DNA from: Cohaesibacter sp. ES.047 | GTDB lineage: Bacteria > Pseudomonadota > Alphaproteobacteria > Rhizobiales > Cohaesibacteraceae | NCBI RefSeq assembly: GCF_900215505.1 | Contig: NZ_LT907844.1 | Span: forward strand, 1,646,501 to 1,710,500 | Direction of reading: 5' to 3' | Length of the DNA: 64,000 bases | Part shown: positions 27,575-36,153 of the stretch, piece by piece | Position numbering within the stretch: the first letter of the stretch is position 1 | Layout: each line of letters opens with the position of its first letter | Notes under the pieces: model-generated | Database searches by the model: none | Told to the model about the DNA's origin: nothing | The model's input: only the letters and a program-made list of their open reading frames with translations | Program-made: the position numbers and the translations under genes

Positions 27575-27589
27575 TGAGTTTCATACTCA
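27575..27589. promoter_or_regulatory. TGA-N9-TCA palindrome (RirA/IRO-box type) between hmuR and hemP
   Basis: TGAGTTTCATACTCA fits TGA-N9-TCA and extends outward by one pair (GTGAGT-N5-ACTCAC, 27574-27590). Half-sites are identical to those at 24791-24805. In Rhizobiales RirA represses haem uptake through such boxes when iron is sufficient; the regulator itself is not in the window. Confidence 0.65.
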
Positions 27590-27676
27590 CCTTTATGCGG
27601 GGCAAGCAGCGGACCAGACAGCTCCCCGGTCAAATGGACCAAACGTTTCAAGCTGAAACACAACGATTGGAACATC

Positions 27677-27874
27677 ATGACGAAGACAGCAAAATTGGGT
27701 CCGCACGCGACCAAGACTCCCGGTCTTGGCCTTTCCAGCGATGGCTCTGCAGACATTCCCACCATCGATTCACGTCAGCTTTTTGCGGATGGACGTGAAA
27801 TCCAGATCTCCCATCGCGGCGAGTTCTATCGCCTGCGCATCACGGCGCAACAGAAACTGATCCTTACCAAGTGA
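27677..27874 (+). CDS. hemP: Hemin uptake protein HemP
   Basis: 65 residues. The C-terminal half carries the whole family signature: IDSRQLFADGREIQISHRG followed by EFYRLRITAQQKLILTK. HemP genes sit at the front of haem-uptake operons; in Burkholderia and Bradyrhizobium HemP/HmuP acts as a regulator or accessory factor needed for receptor expression. The first of the hemP-hmuSTUV series. Confidence 0.93.
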   Translation: MTKTAKLGPHATKTPGLGLSSDGSADIPTIDSRQLFADGREIQISHRGEFYRLRITAQQKLILTK

Positions 27875-27934
27875 ATAGTGACACAGCGCCTGTCCGTGGG
27901 CTGGCTGCTGGTCTTTGATATGGAGTTTTGAACC

Positions 27935-29023
27935 ATGACTTATCGGGTTTTACCGCATCCTGAGGCAGAAAAGCTCGGCCCTCTGATTGCGCAGGGCAGG
28001 CAGGATAATCCCGGCCTCAGGGCACGGGATCTGGCGCAGAGTTTGGGCTTGTCGGAAGGCTTGATGCTGTCCGCACGCTGCAGTGAGGATGTTGTGCGCT
28101 TGCAGTCGGCCACCAAGGCCATGCTCAAGGCATTCATTGATCTTGGTGAGGTCATGGTGCTCACGCGCAATGAATCCTGTGTGCATGAAAAAGTGGGGCA
28201 TTGGGGCCGGATCGGTGGCGGCGATCACGTTGCGCTCGTGCTCAACGGTGCCATTGATCTGCGCATCTTCCTCAAGCACTGGCTGCATGTGTTTGCCGTG
28301 TCAGAGGACACACCAAAAGGCATCAAGCGCTCGATCCAGATCTTCAACGCAGAAGGGGACGCGGTGCACAAGATCTTCCTGCGTGAAGCGTCCGACGTGG
28401 CGACTTTCGAAGCGCTTGTCGAGCGCTTCCGGCACGAGAACCAGTCTCCCTTCTTCCTGCCCGGTGAGACCGAAGCTTTTGAACAGGAGCGAGTGCGTGA
28501 GGATGGCGAGGTCAACGTCAAGGCGCTGCGGGCCGACTGGCTCGCCATGGGCGACGTGCACGAGTTCTTTGGCATGCTCAACAAGCACAAGGTGGACAGG
28601 ATGCAGGCGCACCGGCTGGTCGGGCCGGATCTGGCAAAGCCTCTGGATGTCGGTGCCGTCAAGGCTGTGATCAACGCCGCTGCCGAAACGCAGCTTCCGA
28701 TCATGGTGTTCGTAGGAAGTCCCGGCTGCGTGCAGATTCACGCCGGTCCCGTTGAAACTCTGAAAACGGTCGGGCCGTGGTTCAACATCCTCGATCCGGG
28801 GTTCAACCTGCATCTTCGCGAGGATCATATCAGCAAGGTCTGGCTTGTCCGCAAGCCCAATGCCTTCGGACACGTGACCTCGATCGAGGTCTATGATGCG
28901 TCTGACAAACTCATCGTGCAGTTGTATGGCGTGCGGAATGAAAAGGCGGATGAAAATCCTGATTGGCGGGCGCTTGCCGAAAGCCTGCCTGCATTAACCG
29001 GACTTGAGGAGGTCGTGTCATGA
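27935..29023 (+). CDS. hmuS: Hemin-degrading factor / haem chaperone
   Basis: 362 residues with the duplicated HemS/HmuS fold: repeat one around VHEKVGHWGRIGGGDHVALVL and repeat two around GSPGCVQIHAGPVETLKTVG. These proteins bind haem in the cytoplasm and either hand it on or degrade it. ATG 27935 is preceded by GGAG. It overlaps hmuT by 4 nt. The locus encodes two possible haem-degrading proteins, this one and the ABM-fold monooxygenase. Confidence 0.92.
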   Translation: MTYRVLPHPEAEKLGPLIAQGRQDNPGLRARDLAQSLGLSEGLMLSARCSEDVVRLQSATKAMLKAFIDLGEVMVLTRNESCVHEKVGHWGRIGGGDHVALVLNGAIDLRIFLKHWLHVFAVSEDTPKGIKRSIQIFNAEGDAVHKIFLREASDVATFEALVERFRHENQSPFFLPGETEAFEQERVREDGEVNVKALRADWLAMGDVHEFFGMLNKHKVDRMQAHRLVGPDLAKPLDVGAVKAVINAAAETQLPIMVFVGSPGCVQIHAGPVETLKTVGPWFNILDPGFNLHLREDHISKVWLVRKPNAFGHVTSIEVYDASDKLIVQLYGVRNEKADENPDWRALAESLPALTGLEEVVS

Positions 29024-29922
29024 TGAAACGCAGATCGCTTGGTGGGGTCTTCGCTCTTGTTGGCTTGTTGTTCAGCGCATCGCTTGTCTCAGCCGAAGCC
29101 CCGCAGCGCATCGTGTCGCTTGGCGGCTCGGTGACCGAGATTTTGTATCAGCTTGGGATTCAGGACCGGATCGCTGCGGTGGATGTCACCAGCGTCTATC
29201 CGCCTCAAGCGCTCAAGGACAAGCCCAATGTCGGCTATATCAGGGCGCTCAATGCAGAAGGGGTGCTGGCTGCTGATCCGGATCTTATCCTTGCAGAGCA
29301 TGATGCAGGCCCGCCCGAAGTTGTTGACCTCCTCAAATCGGCCTCCGTGCCGTTCGTGCAGATCAACGCGGCGCGGGATGCGTCCGGGGTCTATCAGAAG
29401 ATCCGCACCATCGGCGAGGCGGTTGATCGGCAAGCTGAAGCCGAAGCGCTGATTGCTGACGTCTCGAAGGCTTTTGACGCGACGAAGAAGGCTGTCGCGA
29501 AACTCCCTCAGGACCGGCGGCTCAATGTGCTGTTCATTCTCAGTGTTCAGGATGGCCGGTTGATGGTTGCCGGGGAGAACAATCAGGCCGATGCGGTGAT
29601 TGCCATGGCCGGTGGAACCAATCTGATGGATGGGTTCGAAGGCTTCAAGATGGTTGACGACGAAGCGCTACTGGCCAATCCACCCGACGCCATCGTGATG
29701 ATGACGCGCAGCAATCATGTGGCTGGCGATGATGTCCTGTCGGCGCATCCGGCGCTCAAGGCGTCGCCTGCAATAAAGAACAAGCGGATCATTCGCATGG
29801 ACGGGATGTATCTTCTGGGGTTTGGTCCTCGCACGGCTTTTGCCGTGGCAGACCTTGCCCGGACGCTCTATCCCGGTGAGACGGCGCTTGAAGGTCTTCC
29901 GTCGACGGATCACAAACCATGA
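29020..29922 (+). CDS. hmuT: Periplasmic haem-binding protein of the HmuTUV importer
   Basis: 300 residues. A signal peptide (LGGVFALVGLLFSASLVSA) precedes a class III binding fold typical of iron and haem: RIVSLGGSVTEILYQLG, LILAEHDAGPPEVVDLL, DGRLMVAGENNQADAVIAMAG. It receives haem from the outer-membrane receptor and delivers it to HmuUV. It is coupled to hmuS and hmuU by 4-nt overlaps (ATGA). Confidence 0.92.
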   Translation: MMKRRSLGGVFALVGLLFSASLVSAEAPQRIVSLGGSVTEILYQLGIQDRIAAVDVTSVYPPQALKDKPNVGYIRALNAEGVLAADPDLILAEHDAGPPEVVDLLKSASVPFVQINAARDASGVYQKIRTIGEAVDRQAEAEALIADVSKAFDATKKAVAKLPQDRRLNVLFILSVQDGRLMVAGENNQADAVIAMAGGTNLMDGFEGFKMVDDEALLANPPDAIVMMTRSNHVAGDDVLSAHPALKASPAIKNKRIIRMDGMYLLGFGPRTAFAVADLARTLYPGETALEGLPSTDHKP

Positions 29923-31022
29923 GCGCTGTCGATGCCTATCACAGGAGGCGCCTGCACCAGCGCGTGCGGCGTCTTGAAGGAGACAGGGGGCCTCTGGCTC
30001 GCCTGACGATGGGTGTGTTGCTGGTTGCTCTGATTTTAGTGGCTGCTGCGTCGCTCACGGTCGGGGCGTCGGGTTTGGGGGGCGCGACGGTCGTCGATCA
30101 GATCCGGGCTTTTGTTACCGGGGCGGAGCCGGATACGTCCCACTTTTCGGTGATCTTTTGGGATATCCGTCTGCCGCGCATGGTGCTGGCCATCCTTGTG
30201 GGTGCATCGCTGGCCTCCGCCGGGGCGGTCATGCAGGGGCTGTTCCGCAATCCGCTTGCAGACCCGGGGATTGTTGGCATCTCCTCCGGTGCGGTGCTGT
30301 TCGCGGTCATTGCGATCGTGCTTGGCGGTACGGTGCTGGCGCCGGTCGAAGCGGTGTTCGGCATCTATATGCTGCCACTCTTTGCCTTTGTCGGCGGAGC
30401 GGGCAACACCTTGTTGCTCTATGTGATTTCCACCCGGCACGGGCAGACCTCCGTTGCGACGATGCTGTTGTCCGGAATTGCCATCAATGCGTTGATGCTG
30501 TCTTTTATCGGCTATCTGACCTTCATTTCCGATGATCAGCAGCTGCGCGACCTGACTTTCTGGAGCATGGGGTCGCTGGGTGGTGCGAACTGGGTCAAGA
30601 TACAGGCGATCCTGCCGTTCATTCTGTTGTCTCTGGCTTTGATGCCGCTTTTGTCCAACGGCCTTGATGGTCTGGTCTTGGGCGATCATCAGGCGCGGCA
30701 CATGGGCGTTCCTGTTCAGGCTCTCAAGCGTCTGGCAATCTTTGGGATTGCGCTATCGGTCGGAGCATCGGTCGCGGTCACGGGCGGGATTGGCTTTGTC
30801 GGACTCGTGGTTCCGCATCTGTTGCGGTTGCTCATCGGGCCGGATCATCGCTATCTGTTGCCGACGTCGGCTCTTTTGGGCGCGATCCTCTTGCTGCTGG
30901 CCGACATGGTGGCGCGCACGGCGGTGGCGCCAGCCTCTCTACCCATCGGTATTGTCACTGCGGCCATTGGCGGGCCGTTCTTCCTGTGGCTTGTGGTTCG
31001 ATCACGGGGGATCCTGTCATGA
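29919..31022 (+). CDS. hmuU: Haem ABC transporter permease
   Basis: 367 residues, BtuC/FecCD-type with about ten membrane segments. Family marks are WDIRLPRMVLAILVGASLASAG, MQGLFRNPLADPGIVGISSGA, and the ATPase contact region GGIGFVGLVVPHLLRLLIGPDHR. It forms the membrane channel of the haem importer. Overlaps hmuT and hmuV by 4 nt each. Confidence 0.93.
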   Translation: MSAVDAYHRRRLHQRVRRLEGDRGPLARLTMGVLLVALILVAAASLTVGASGLGGATVVDQIRAFVTGAEPDTSHFSVIFWDIRLPRMVLAILVGASLASAGAVMQGLFRNPLADPGIVGISSGAVLFAVIAIVLGGTVLAPVEAVFGIYMLPLFAFVGGAGNTLLLYVISTRHGQTSVATMLLSGIAINALMLSFIGYLTFISDDQQLRDLTFWSMGSLGGANWVKIQAILPFILLSLALMPLLSNGLDGLVLGDHQARHMGVPVQALKRLAIFGIALSVGASVAVTGGIGFVGLVVPHLLRLLIGPDHRYLLPTSALLGAILLLLADMVARTAVAPASLPIGIVTAAIGGPFFLWLVVRSRGILS

Positions 31023-31822
31023 CAGCGCAGAGCTTTGAATGTCGCGGTGCATCGGTTTCGGTTGGCGACAAATGCCTGTTGCAACCGCTTGATCTGGTTA
31101 TCTCGCCCGGTGAGCTTGTGGTGATCGTCGGCCCGAACGGTGCGGGAAAATCCACCTTGCTGAAGCTTTTGGCCGGCGACCATCGCCCGAGCACCGGAGA
31201 GGTTTTCTATGATGGCCGGAAGCTGTCAGAGTGGGAGGTGCCGAAACTTGCGTTGCGCCGAGCTGTTATGGCGCAGTCGGGCTATCTGTCGTTTCCGTTC
31301 ACCGTGCTGGAAGTTGTCAGGCTCGGAGCCCGTCTTGCGGCAACTGATCGCGATGCGGCAAACAACCGGGCGCGTGAGGCTTTAGGGCGCGTTGATCTGG
31401 CGGGGTATGAAGGCCGGTTCTACTCCGATCTGTCCGGTGGCGAACAACAACGGGTGCAGCTGGCGCGGACTTTGTGTCAGGTGTGGGATCCGGTGGTTCA
31501 CAACATCCGGCATTTCCTGTTTCTTGATGAGCCGACCGCCAGCCTCGATATCCGGCATCAGCTCGACATTCTCTCGCTTGCGCAAGACTATGTGGCGGCC
31601 GGGGGCGGCTGCATTGCGGTGCTGCATGATCTCAACATCGCGGCGATGTTCGCGGACAGGCTGATCGCCCTGTCTCAGGGTGTCGTGAGGGCAGACGGTT
31701 CACCGCGGGAGGTGCTCACCGACGCGTTCATGCAAGATGTGTTTGAGGTGCCTGTGCGCGTCGGGCAGACACCGCGTTGTGACTTTCTTCCCTTCATCCT
31801 GCCCCAGACCGTTATGCATTAG
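31019..31822 (+). CDS. hmuV: Haem ABC transporter ATP-binding protein
   Basis: 267 residues from ATG 31019, overlapping the hmuU stop; the open frame extends further upstream but GGGGGAT precedes 31019. Walker A is GPNGAGKST, the signature LSGGEQQRVQLARTL, and Walker B FLFLDEPTASLD, with the H-loop in VLHDLN. The insert WDPVVHNIRHFLF before Walker B is characteristic of HmuV. Last gene of the haem operon. Confidence 0.93.
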   Translation: MTAQSFECRGASVSVGDKCLLQPLDLVISPGELVVIVGPNGAGKSTLLKLLAGDHRPSTGEVFYDGRKLSEWEVPKLALRRAVMAQSGYLSFPFTVLEVVRLGARLAATDRDAANNRAREALGRVDLAGYEGRFYSDLSGGEQQRVQLARTLCQVWDPVVHNIRHFLFLDEPTASLDIRHQLDILSLAQDYVAAGGGCIAVLHDLNIAAMFADRLIALSQGVVRADGSPREVLTDAFMQDVFEVPVRVGQTPRCDFLPFILPQTVMH

Positions 31823-31835
31823 GCGGTTATGCATT
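31811..31835 (+). repeat. Short tandem duplication at the 3' end of hmuV
   Basis: GTTATGCATT occurs at 31811-31820 and again at 31826-31835, a 15-base period across the hmuV stop codon. It looks like a small slippage duplication. Confidence 0.5.
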
Positions 31836-31963
31836 CGTGATCTTGCCCTGATGCGCATCCGAGGGAGGCAATTGCTGGTGGCAATGGGGATGGTCAGACC
31901 TGCAAGGTTGCCAACGGGATCGTCCTGGCGCTAAATATCGAGGCTTCTTAATCGAACCTCGAA

Positions 31964-33253
31964 ATGCCCGCTAATCACACGGTAGCCCAAATGCTTGATC
32001 CCAAATCCTTCCTTCGGTCTCTTTTCGACGCCGCTGTCGCCTCTGCGCAACCGTCGCTTTGCATTCCGCCGTTCCTGCCAAAACAGCCCGCGCGCGGACG
32101 CTTCATCGTCATCGGTGCCGGGAAGGCAAGCGCGGCCATGGCCAAGGCGGTAGAAGAGCATTGGGACGGGCCCTTGGAGGGGCTCGTCGTCACGCGCTAT
32201 GGCTATAATGTGCCATGTGAGCATATCGAGATTGTAGAAGCGGCTCATCCTGTTCCGGATGCGGCAGGGCAGGAGGCGGCCCGGCGCTTGCTGGACTATG
32301 TTCAGGATCTCAATGAGGATGATGAGGTTCTTTGCCTTATTTCCGGTGGTGGATCGGCACTGTTGTCGCTGCCGCTGGATGGTCTCAGCCTTGAAGACAA
32401 GCAGGCGGTGAACAAGGCGCTTCTCGCTTGCGGGGCGACGATCACCGAAATGAATTGCCTTCGGCGTCATCTCTCGGCGGTCAAGGGCGGGCGGCTTGCT
32501 GCTGCCTGTCATCCGGCCAAGGTGACGACGTTGCTGATTTCCGATGTGCCGGGCGACAATCCGATGGATATTGCCTCAGGGCCAACGGTTGCCGATCCGA
32601 CCACACGTCAGGATGCCCTCGAGATCGTGCGGCGCTACAAGCTGGATCTCCCTGCCTCTGTTATGGCGGTGCTTGAGAGTGACGGCTCGGAAAGCATCAA
32701 GCCTGATGATGACCGCTTGGCTGGAGCGGAGGTGCATATAGTGGCTGCGCCCCAGATCGCTCTGGAGGAGGCGGCCAAGGTCGCTGTTGATGCAGGCATC
32801 ACACCTTATATTCTTGGCGACAGTCTGGAAGGCGAGGCGAGCGATGTGGGCGTTATGCACGCCGGGATCGCCCGTCAGGTGGCTGAGAAGAACCAGCCTT
32901 TTGAGAAACCCTGCCTGATCCTGTCTGGCGGCGAGACCACGGTGACCCTGAAGGGCGACGGGCGCGGTGGCCGCAATGTCGAGTTCCTGCTCTCTCTTGC
33001 GGTTGCCCTTAACGGGTTGGATGAGGTGTATGCGCTTTCTGGTGATACAGATGGCGTGGATGGGGCAGAAGAAATCGCCGGTGCGATTGCAACGCCAGAT
33101 ACACTGAAACGAGCCGTAGACAAGGGCCTTAATCCGCGCCTCGAGCTGGAAAACAACAATGGGCACGGCTTTTTCGAGGCGCTTGGAGACAGCGTTGTCA
33201 CCGGTCCGACCCATACGAACGTGAATGATTTCAGGGCCATTTTGATCCTCTGA
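31964..33253 (+). CDS. Glycerate 2-kinase (GK-II / MOFRL family)
   Basis: 429 residues. It phosphorylates D-glycerate to 2-phosphoglycerate; homologues are often labelled hydroxypyruvate reductase TtuD. Signatures: VIGAGKASAAMAKAVE, SGGGSALLSLPLDGLS, NCLRRHLSAVKGGRLA, ISDVPGDNPMDIASGPT and the C-terminal SGGETTVTLKGDGRGGRN with ALSGDTDGVDG. An inner ATG at 31991 (MLDPKSFLRSL) is an equally plausible start since neither has a good ribosome binding site. It stands between the haem operon and the arabinoside locus with no obvious operon partner. Confidence 0.9.
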   Translation: MPANHTVAQMLDPKSFLRSLFDAAVASAQPSLCIPPFLPKQPARGRFIVIGAGKASAAMAKAVEEHWDGPLEGLVVTRYGYNVPCEHIEIVEAAHPVPDAAGQEAARRLLDYVQDLNEDDEVLCLISGGGSALLSLPLDGLSLEDKQAVNKALLACGATITEMNCLRRHLSAVKGGRLAAACHPAKVTTLLISDVPGDNPMDIASGPTVADPTTRQDALEIVRRYKLDLPASVMAVLESDGSESIKPDDDRLAGAEVHIVAAPQIALEEAAKVAVDAGITPYILGDSLEGEASDVGVMHAGIARQVAEKNQPFEKPCLILSGGETTVTLKGDGRGGRNVEFLLSLAVALNGLDEVYALSGDTDGVDGAEEIAGAIATPDTLKRAVDKGLNPRLELENNNGHGFFEALGDSVVTGPTHTNVNDFRAILIL

Positions 33254-33473
33254 TTGCGGTGCATCGCGTGCGGTTGTTCCTGCCGGGTCAATCCTCTCAC
33301 CCTTGTGGTTCGGGCTGTCGCTGTGCCTTGTCAGCCTTTGTCGATGCATACTGGCGAGGGTATGTCCCGAATGCGCTGTCCACACGCTCTTCAAGAATTT
33401 TGATATACATGACAAGGCCGTGACACTTTTACCAAGGGTTGACGGTTTCGTGGCGTGGACGAATTCAAAAAAC

Positions 33474-33494
33474 TGATATATATCCTGATATCAG
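33474..33494. promoter_or_regulatory. Two adjacent perfect palindromes at the ArsR-like regulator start
   Basis: GATATATATC (33475-33484) and CTGATATCAG (33485-33494) are each perfect 10-bp palindromes, placed just before the ribosome binding site GAAGGGAAAG. They share GATAT with a spaced inverted repeat upstream of the arabinosidase gene (34441-34459), suggesting autoregulation and control of the sugar operon. Confidence 0.5.
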
Positions 33495-33508
33495 AAGGGA
33501 AAGAATTC

Positions 33509-34438
33509 ATGCGCGAAGAGAGCAAAAGATTCATGCTGATTACTCCTGAAGACGGAGCCGACGTGCTGAAGGGGTTATCGGCTCCAGCGCGATTGTCGAT
33601 CCTTACCCTGTTGCACCAGCGTGGGCCAATGAATGTTAACGACATCGCCGAGATCCTCGGCTTGCCCCAGTCGTCAACATCCACCCATATCAATCTGCTT
33701 GAGAAGACCGGTCTGATCGAGACCGACAATCGCAAGGCGCGCAAGGGAAGTCAGAAAGTCTGTCGGGCTGCCTTTGACGAGGTGGTTCTCTCCTTCAAGG
33801 AAGCCAGGCAAACCGATGAGGATCTCATCGAAGTGGCCATGCCAATCGGTCTTTATTCCGGCTGTGATACCAGCGCGCCGTGCGGCTTGTGTTCGCACGA
33901 AGGGATTGTCGGCTATCTCGATAGCCCCGATACTTTTCACTCGCCGGAGCGCATGAAGGCCGGACTTCTGTGGTTTACGCGGGGCTATGTTTCCTATCAG
34001 TTCCCCAACAATGCCCGTATTGCAGGCCGTGAGGTCAAAGAGTTGGAGCTGCTGGTTGAGCTGTCTTCGGAAGTTCCGGGGACGGCGGAAAACTGGCCGT
34101 CTGACATCAATATCTCGATCAACGATCAGCTCATTGCGGTCTGGACCGCACCGGGTGACTATGGTGACCAGCGCGGCAAATTCACCCCTGAATGGTGGAA
34201 GCTGGCCGGGTCACAATATGGGCATCTCAAGAGCTTTCGCGTCACGACGGAAGGAACCTTCGTTGACGGTATGCGAGTGTCCGATGTGACATTGGACGCG
34301 CTGGAACTGGATGATCACCGTTCGATCCGCGTGAAGTTTTCGGTGCCTGACAAGGCCGAGTATCCGGGTGGGATCAACATTTTTGGACGGGGCTTCGGCA
34401 ACTATGATCAAGATATCGTTTTACGCCTAAGTACTTAA
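33509..34438 (+). CDS. ArsR-like winged-helix regulator with a cysteine-containing C-terminal domain
   Basis: 309 residues from ATG 33509, preferred over earlier in-frame starts because of GAAGGGAAAG upstream. Residues about 15-90 form a winged HTH of the ArsR kind (LSAPARLSILTLLHQRGPMNVND, LGLPQSSTSTHINLLEKTGLI). The following domain has GCDTSAPCGLC, three cysteines in a short space, then a beta-rich segment with conserved aromatic residues that could bind a sugar. Such two-domain regulators occur beside glycoside hydrolase and sugar ABC genes. It directly precedes the GH51 gene and probably controls this operon. Confidence 0.8.
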   Translation: MREESKRFMLITPEDGADVLKGLSAPARLSILTLLHQRGPMNVNDIAEILGLPQSSTSTHINLLEKTGLIETDNRKARKGSQKVCRAAFDEVVLSFKEARQTDEDLIEVAMPIGLYSGCDTSAPCGLCSHEGIVGYLDSPDTFHSPERMKAGLLWFTRGYVSYQFPNNARIAGREVKELELLVELSSEVPGTAENWPSDINISINDQLIAVWTAPGDYGDQRGKFTPEWWKLAGSQYGHLKSFRVTTEGTFVDGMRVSDVTLDALELDDHRSIRVKFSVPDKAEYPGGINIFGRGFGNYDQDIVLRLST

Positions 34439-34440
34439 TC

Positions 34441-34459
34441 ATATCAAGAAATCAGATAT
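34441..34459. promoter_or_regulatory. Candidate operator upstream of the arabinofuranosidase operon
   Basis: ATATC (34441-34445) and GATAT (34455-34459) form an inverted repeat with 9-nt spacing just after the regulator gene. The same GATAT words make the palindromes at 33474-33494. A repeated word ATCAAGAAA occurs here and again near 34510. Confidence 0.4.
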
Positions 34460-34560
34460 AAATTTCCTCAAAACCTTTGTTGACGGCTGCATCTCACTCA
34501 CGTTATTATCAAGAAAACGGAATTGTATCACGTTTTTCGATATGAATAGGGAGGCCGAGT

Positions 34561-36063
34561 ATGCGTGCAACAGTCACGGCGCATAAAGACTATACTATCT
34601 CAAAAATTGATCCGCGCCTATACGGCTCGTTTATCGAGCATCTCGGACGGGCTGTTTACACGGGTATTTATGAGCCGGGTCATCCGCGCGCTGACGAGAA
34701 CGGGTTCCGGGAAGACGTTATTGATTTGATCAAGGAAATCGACGTTCCGGTGGTTCGGTATCCGGGCGGCAATTTCGTGTCTGCCTACAACTGGGAAGAT
34801 GGCATCGGACCGAGGGAAGATCGCCCCGTGCGGCTGGATCTGGCCTGGCATACCTCCGAGAGCAACCAGATTGGCATTCACGAGTTTGCCGACTGGGCCG
34901 ACAAGGCTGGCACCGAAATGATGCTTGCCGTCAACCTCGGCTCTCGCGGGATGGATGAAGCCCGCGCCTTCCTTGAGTATGTCAATCATCCCGGTGGTTC
35001 CTACTGGTCCGATCTGCGCAAGAAGAACGGCCGCGAGGAGCCCTGGAACGTCAAGCTCTGGTGCCTTGGCAACGAAATGGACGGCCCGTGGCAGATTGGG
35101 CAGAAGACGGCGGACGAATATGGCCGCACGGCTTTTGAGGCTGCCAAGGCGATGCGCGCCTTTGATAAAAATATCGAGTTGGTCGTGTGCGGGTCCTCCT
35201 CACCAAACATGGCGACCTACCCGCAGTGGGAATACACCGTTCTGGACCATACCTATGACAGCGTTGATTACATTTCGCTGCATATGTATTTCACCAATTA
35301 CGAAAAAGACACCGCCACCTATCTGGCCAAGGCGGCGCAGCTCGACACCTATATCGAGACCATTGCGAGCGTTATCAAAGCCATCAAGACCAAGAAGCGC
35401 TCCAAAAAGGATGTCTATATCTCCTTTGATGAATGGAACGTCTGGTATCACTCCACCGAGCAGGACAAGGCCATTCTGGAAGGGCAGGAAGGCTGGCCCC
35501 ATGCGCCGGCGCTGCTTGAGGACATCTACGATTTTGCTGATGTGTTGCAGGTGGGCTGTATCCTCAACACCTTCATCCGCCGGTCCGATGTGGTCAAGGT
35601 GGGTTGTCTTGCCCAGTTGGTCAATGTGATCGCGCCGATCATGACGGTCGAAGGTGGGCCTGCATGGCGGCAGACGATTTTCTATCCTTACATGCTGGCG
35701 TCACAATATGGTCGCGGAACCGCGCTTAACCTGTCCGTTGACTGCCAAGGGTACGACACGGATTTCGCGAACAATGTGTCCTATCTCGATGTTGCCGGCG
35801 TGCTCTCGGAGGATGGTGCGCTCACTTTCTTCCTTGTGAACCGCCATGAAACTGAGGCGATCACCATGGATCTGTCCCTTGAGGGCTTCGACCATGGCTC
35901 GGTGATCATGGACAAGGTTATGGTTGGACACGACCTTGACGCCGTCAATGGACCGAATGCCGAGACAATTGCGCTGGCCGATGGCAGCGGGGCCCAGGTT
36001 GCTGATGGCAAGCTGACGGTTGAGTTGGCACCCCTGAGTTATCGCATGATCCGACTTCGATAA
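34561..36063 (+). CDS. abfA: Alpha-L-arabinofuranosidase, GH51
   Basis: 500 residues, typical of GH51. It releases arabinose from arabinan or arabinoxylan oligomers. The acid/base is Glu172 in WCLGNEMDGPWQ and the nucleophile Glu291 in ISFDEWNVWY, equivalent to the known catalytic pair of the Geobacillus enzyme. The N-terminal DPRLYGSFIEHLGRAVYTGIYEPG and VRYPGGNFVSAYNWEDGIGP are also diagnostic. There is no signal peptide, so it acts in the cytoplasm on imported oligosaccharides, fitting the ABC transporter genes that follow. ATG is preceded by AGGGAGG. Confidence 0.95.
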   Translation: MRATVTAHKDYTISKIDPRLYGSFIEHLGRAVYTGIYEPGHPRADENGFREDVIDLIKEIDVPVVRYPGGNFVSAYNWEDGIGPREDRPVRLDLAWHTSESNQIGIHEFADWADKAGTEMMLAVNLGSRGMDEARAFLEYVNHPGGSYWSDLRKKNGREEPWNVKLWCLGNEMDGPWQIGQKTADEYGRTAFEAAKAMRAFDKNIELVVCGSSSPNMATYPQWEYTVLDHTYDSVDYISLHMYFTNYEKDTATYLAKAAQLDTYIETIASVIKAIKTKKRSKKDVYISFDEWNVWYHSTEQDKAILEGQEGWPHAPALLEDIYDFADVLQVGCILNTFIRRSDVVKVGCLAQLVNVIAPIMTVEGGPAWRQTIFYPYMLASQYGRGTALNLSVDCQGYDTDFANNVSYLDVAGVLSEDGALTFFLVNRHETEAITMDLSLEGFDHGSVIMDKVMVGHDLDAVNGPNAETIALADGSGAQVADGKLTVELAPLSYRMIRLR

Positions 36064-36153
36064 AGGGCGGTACGGGGCCGTCTTGACGGCCATAAGCTGC
36101 CGTTCACGGCCCTTTCGCACCCTTTTCGACGGTTTCGGAAAAAAGAGAGACTC

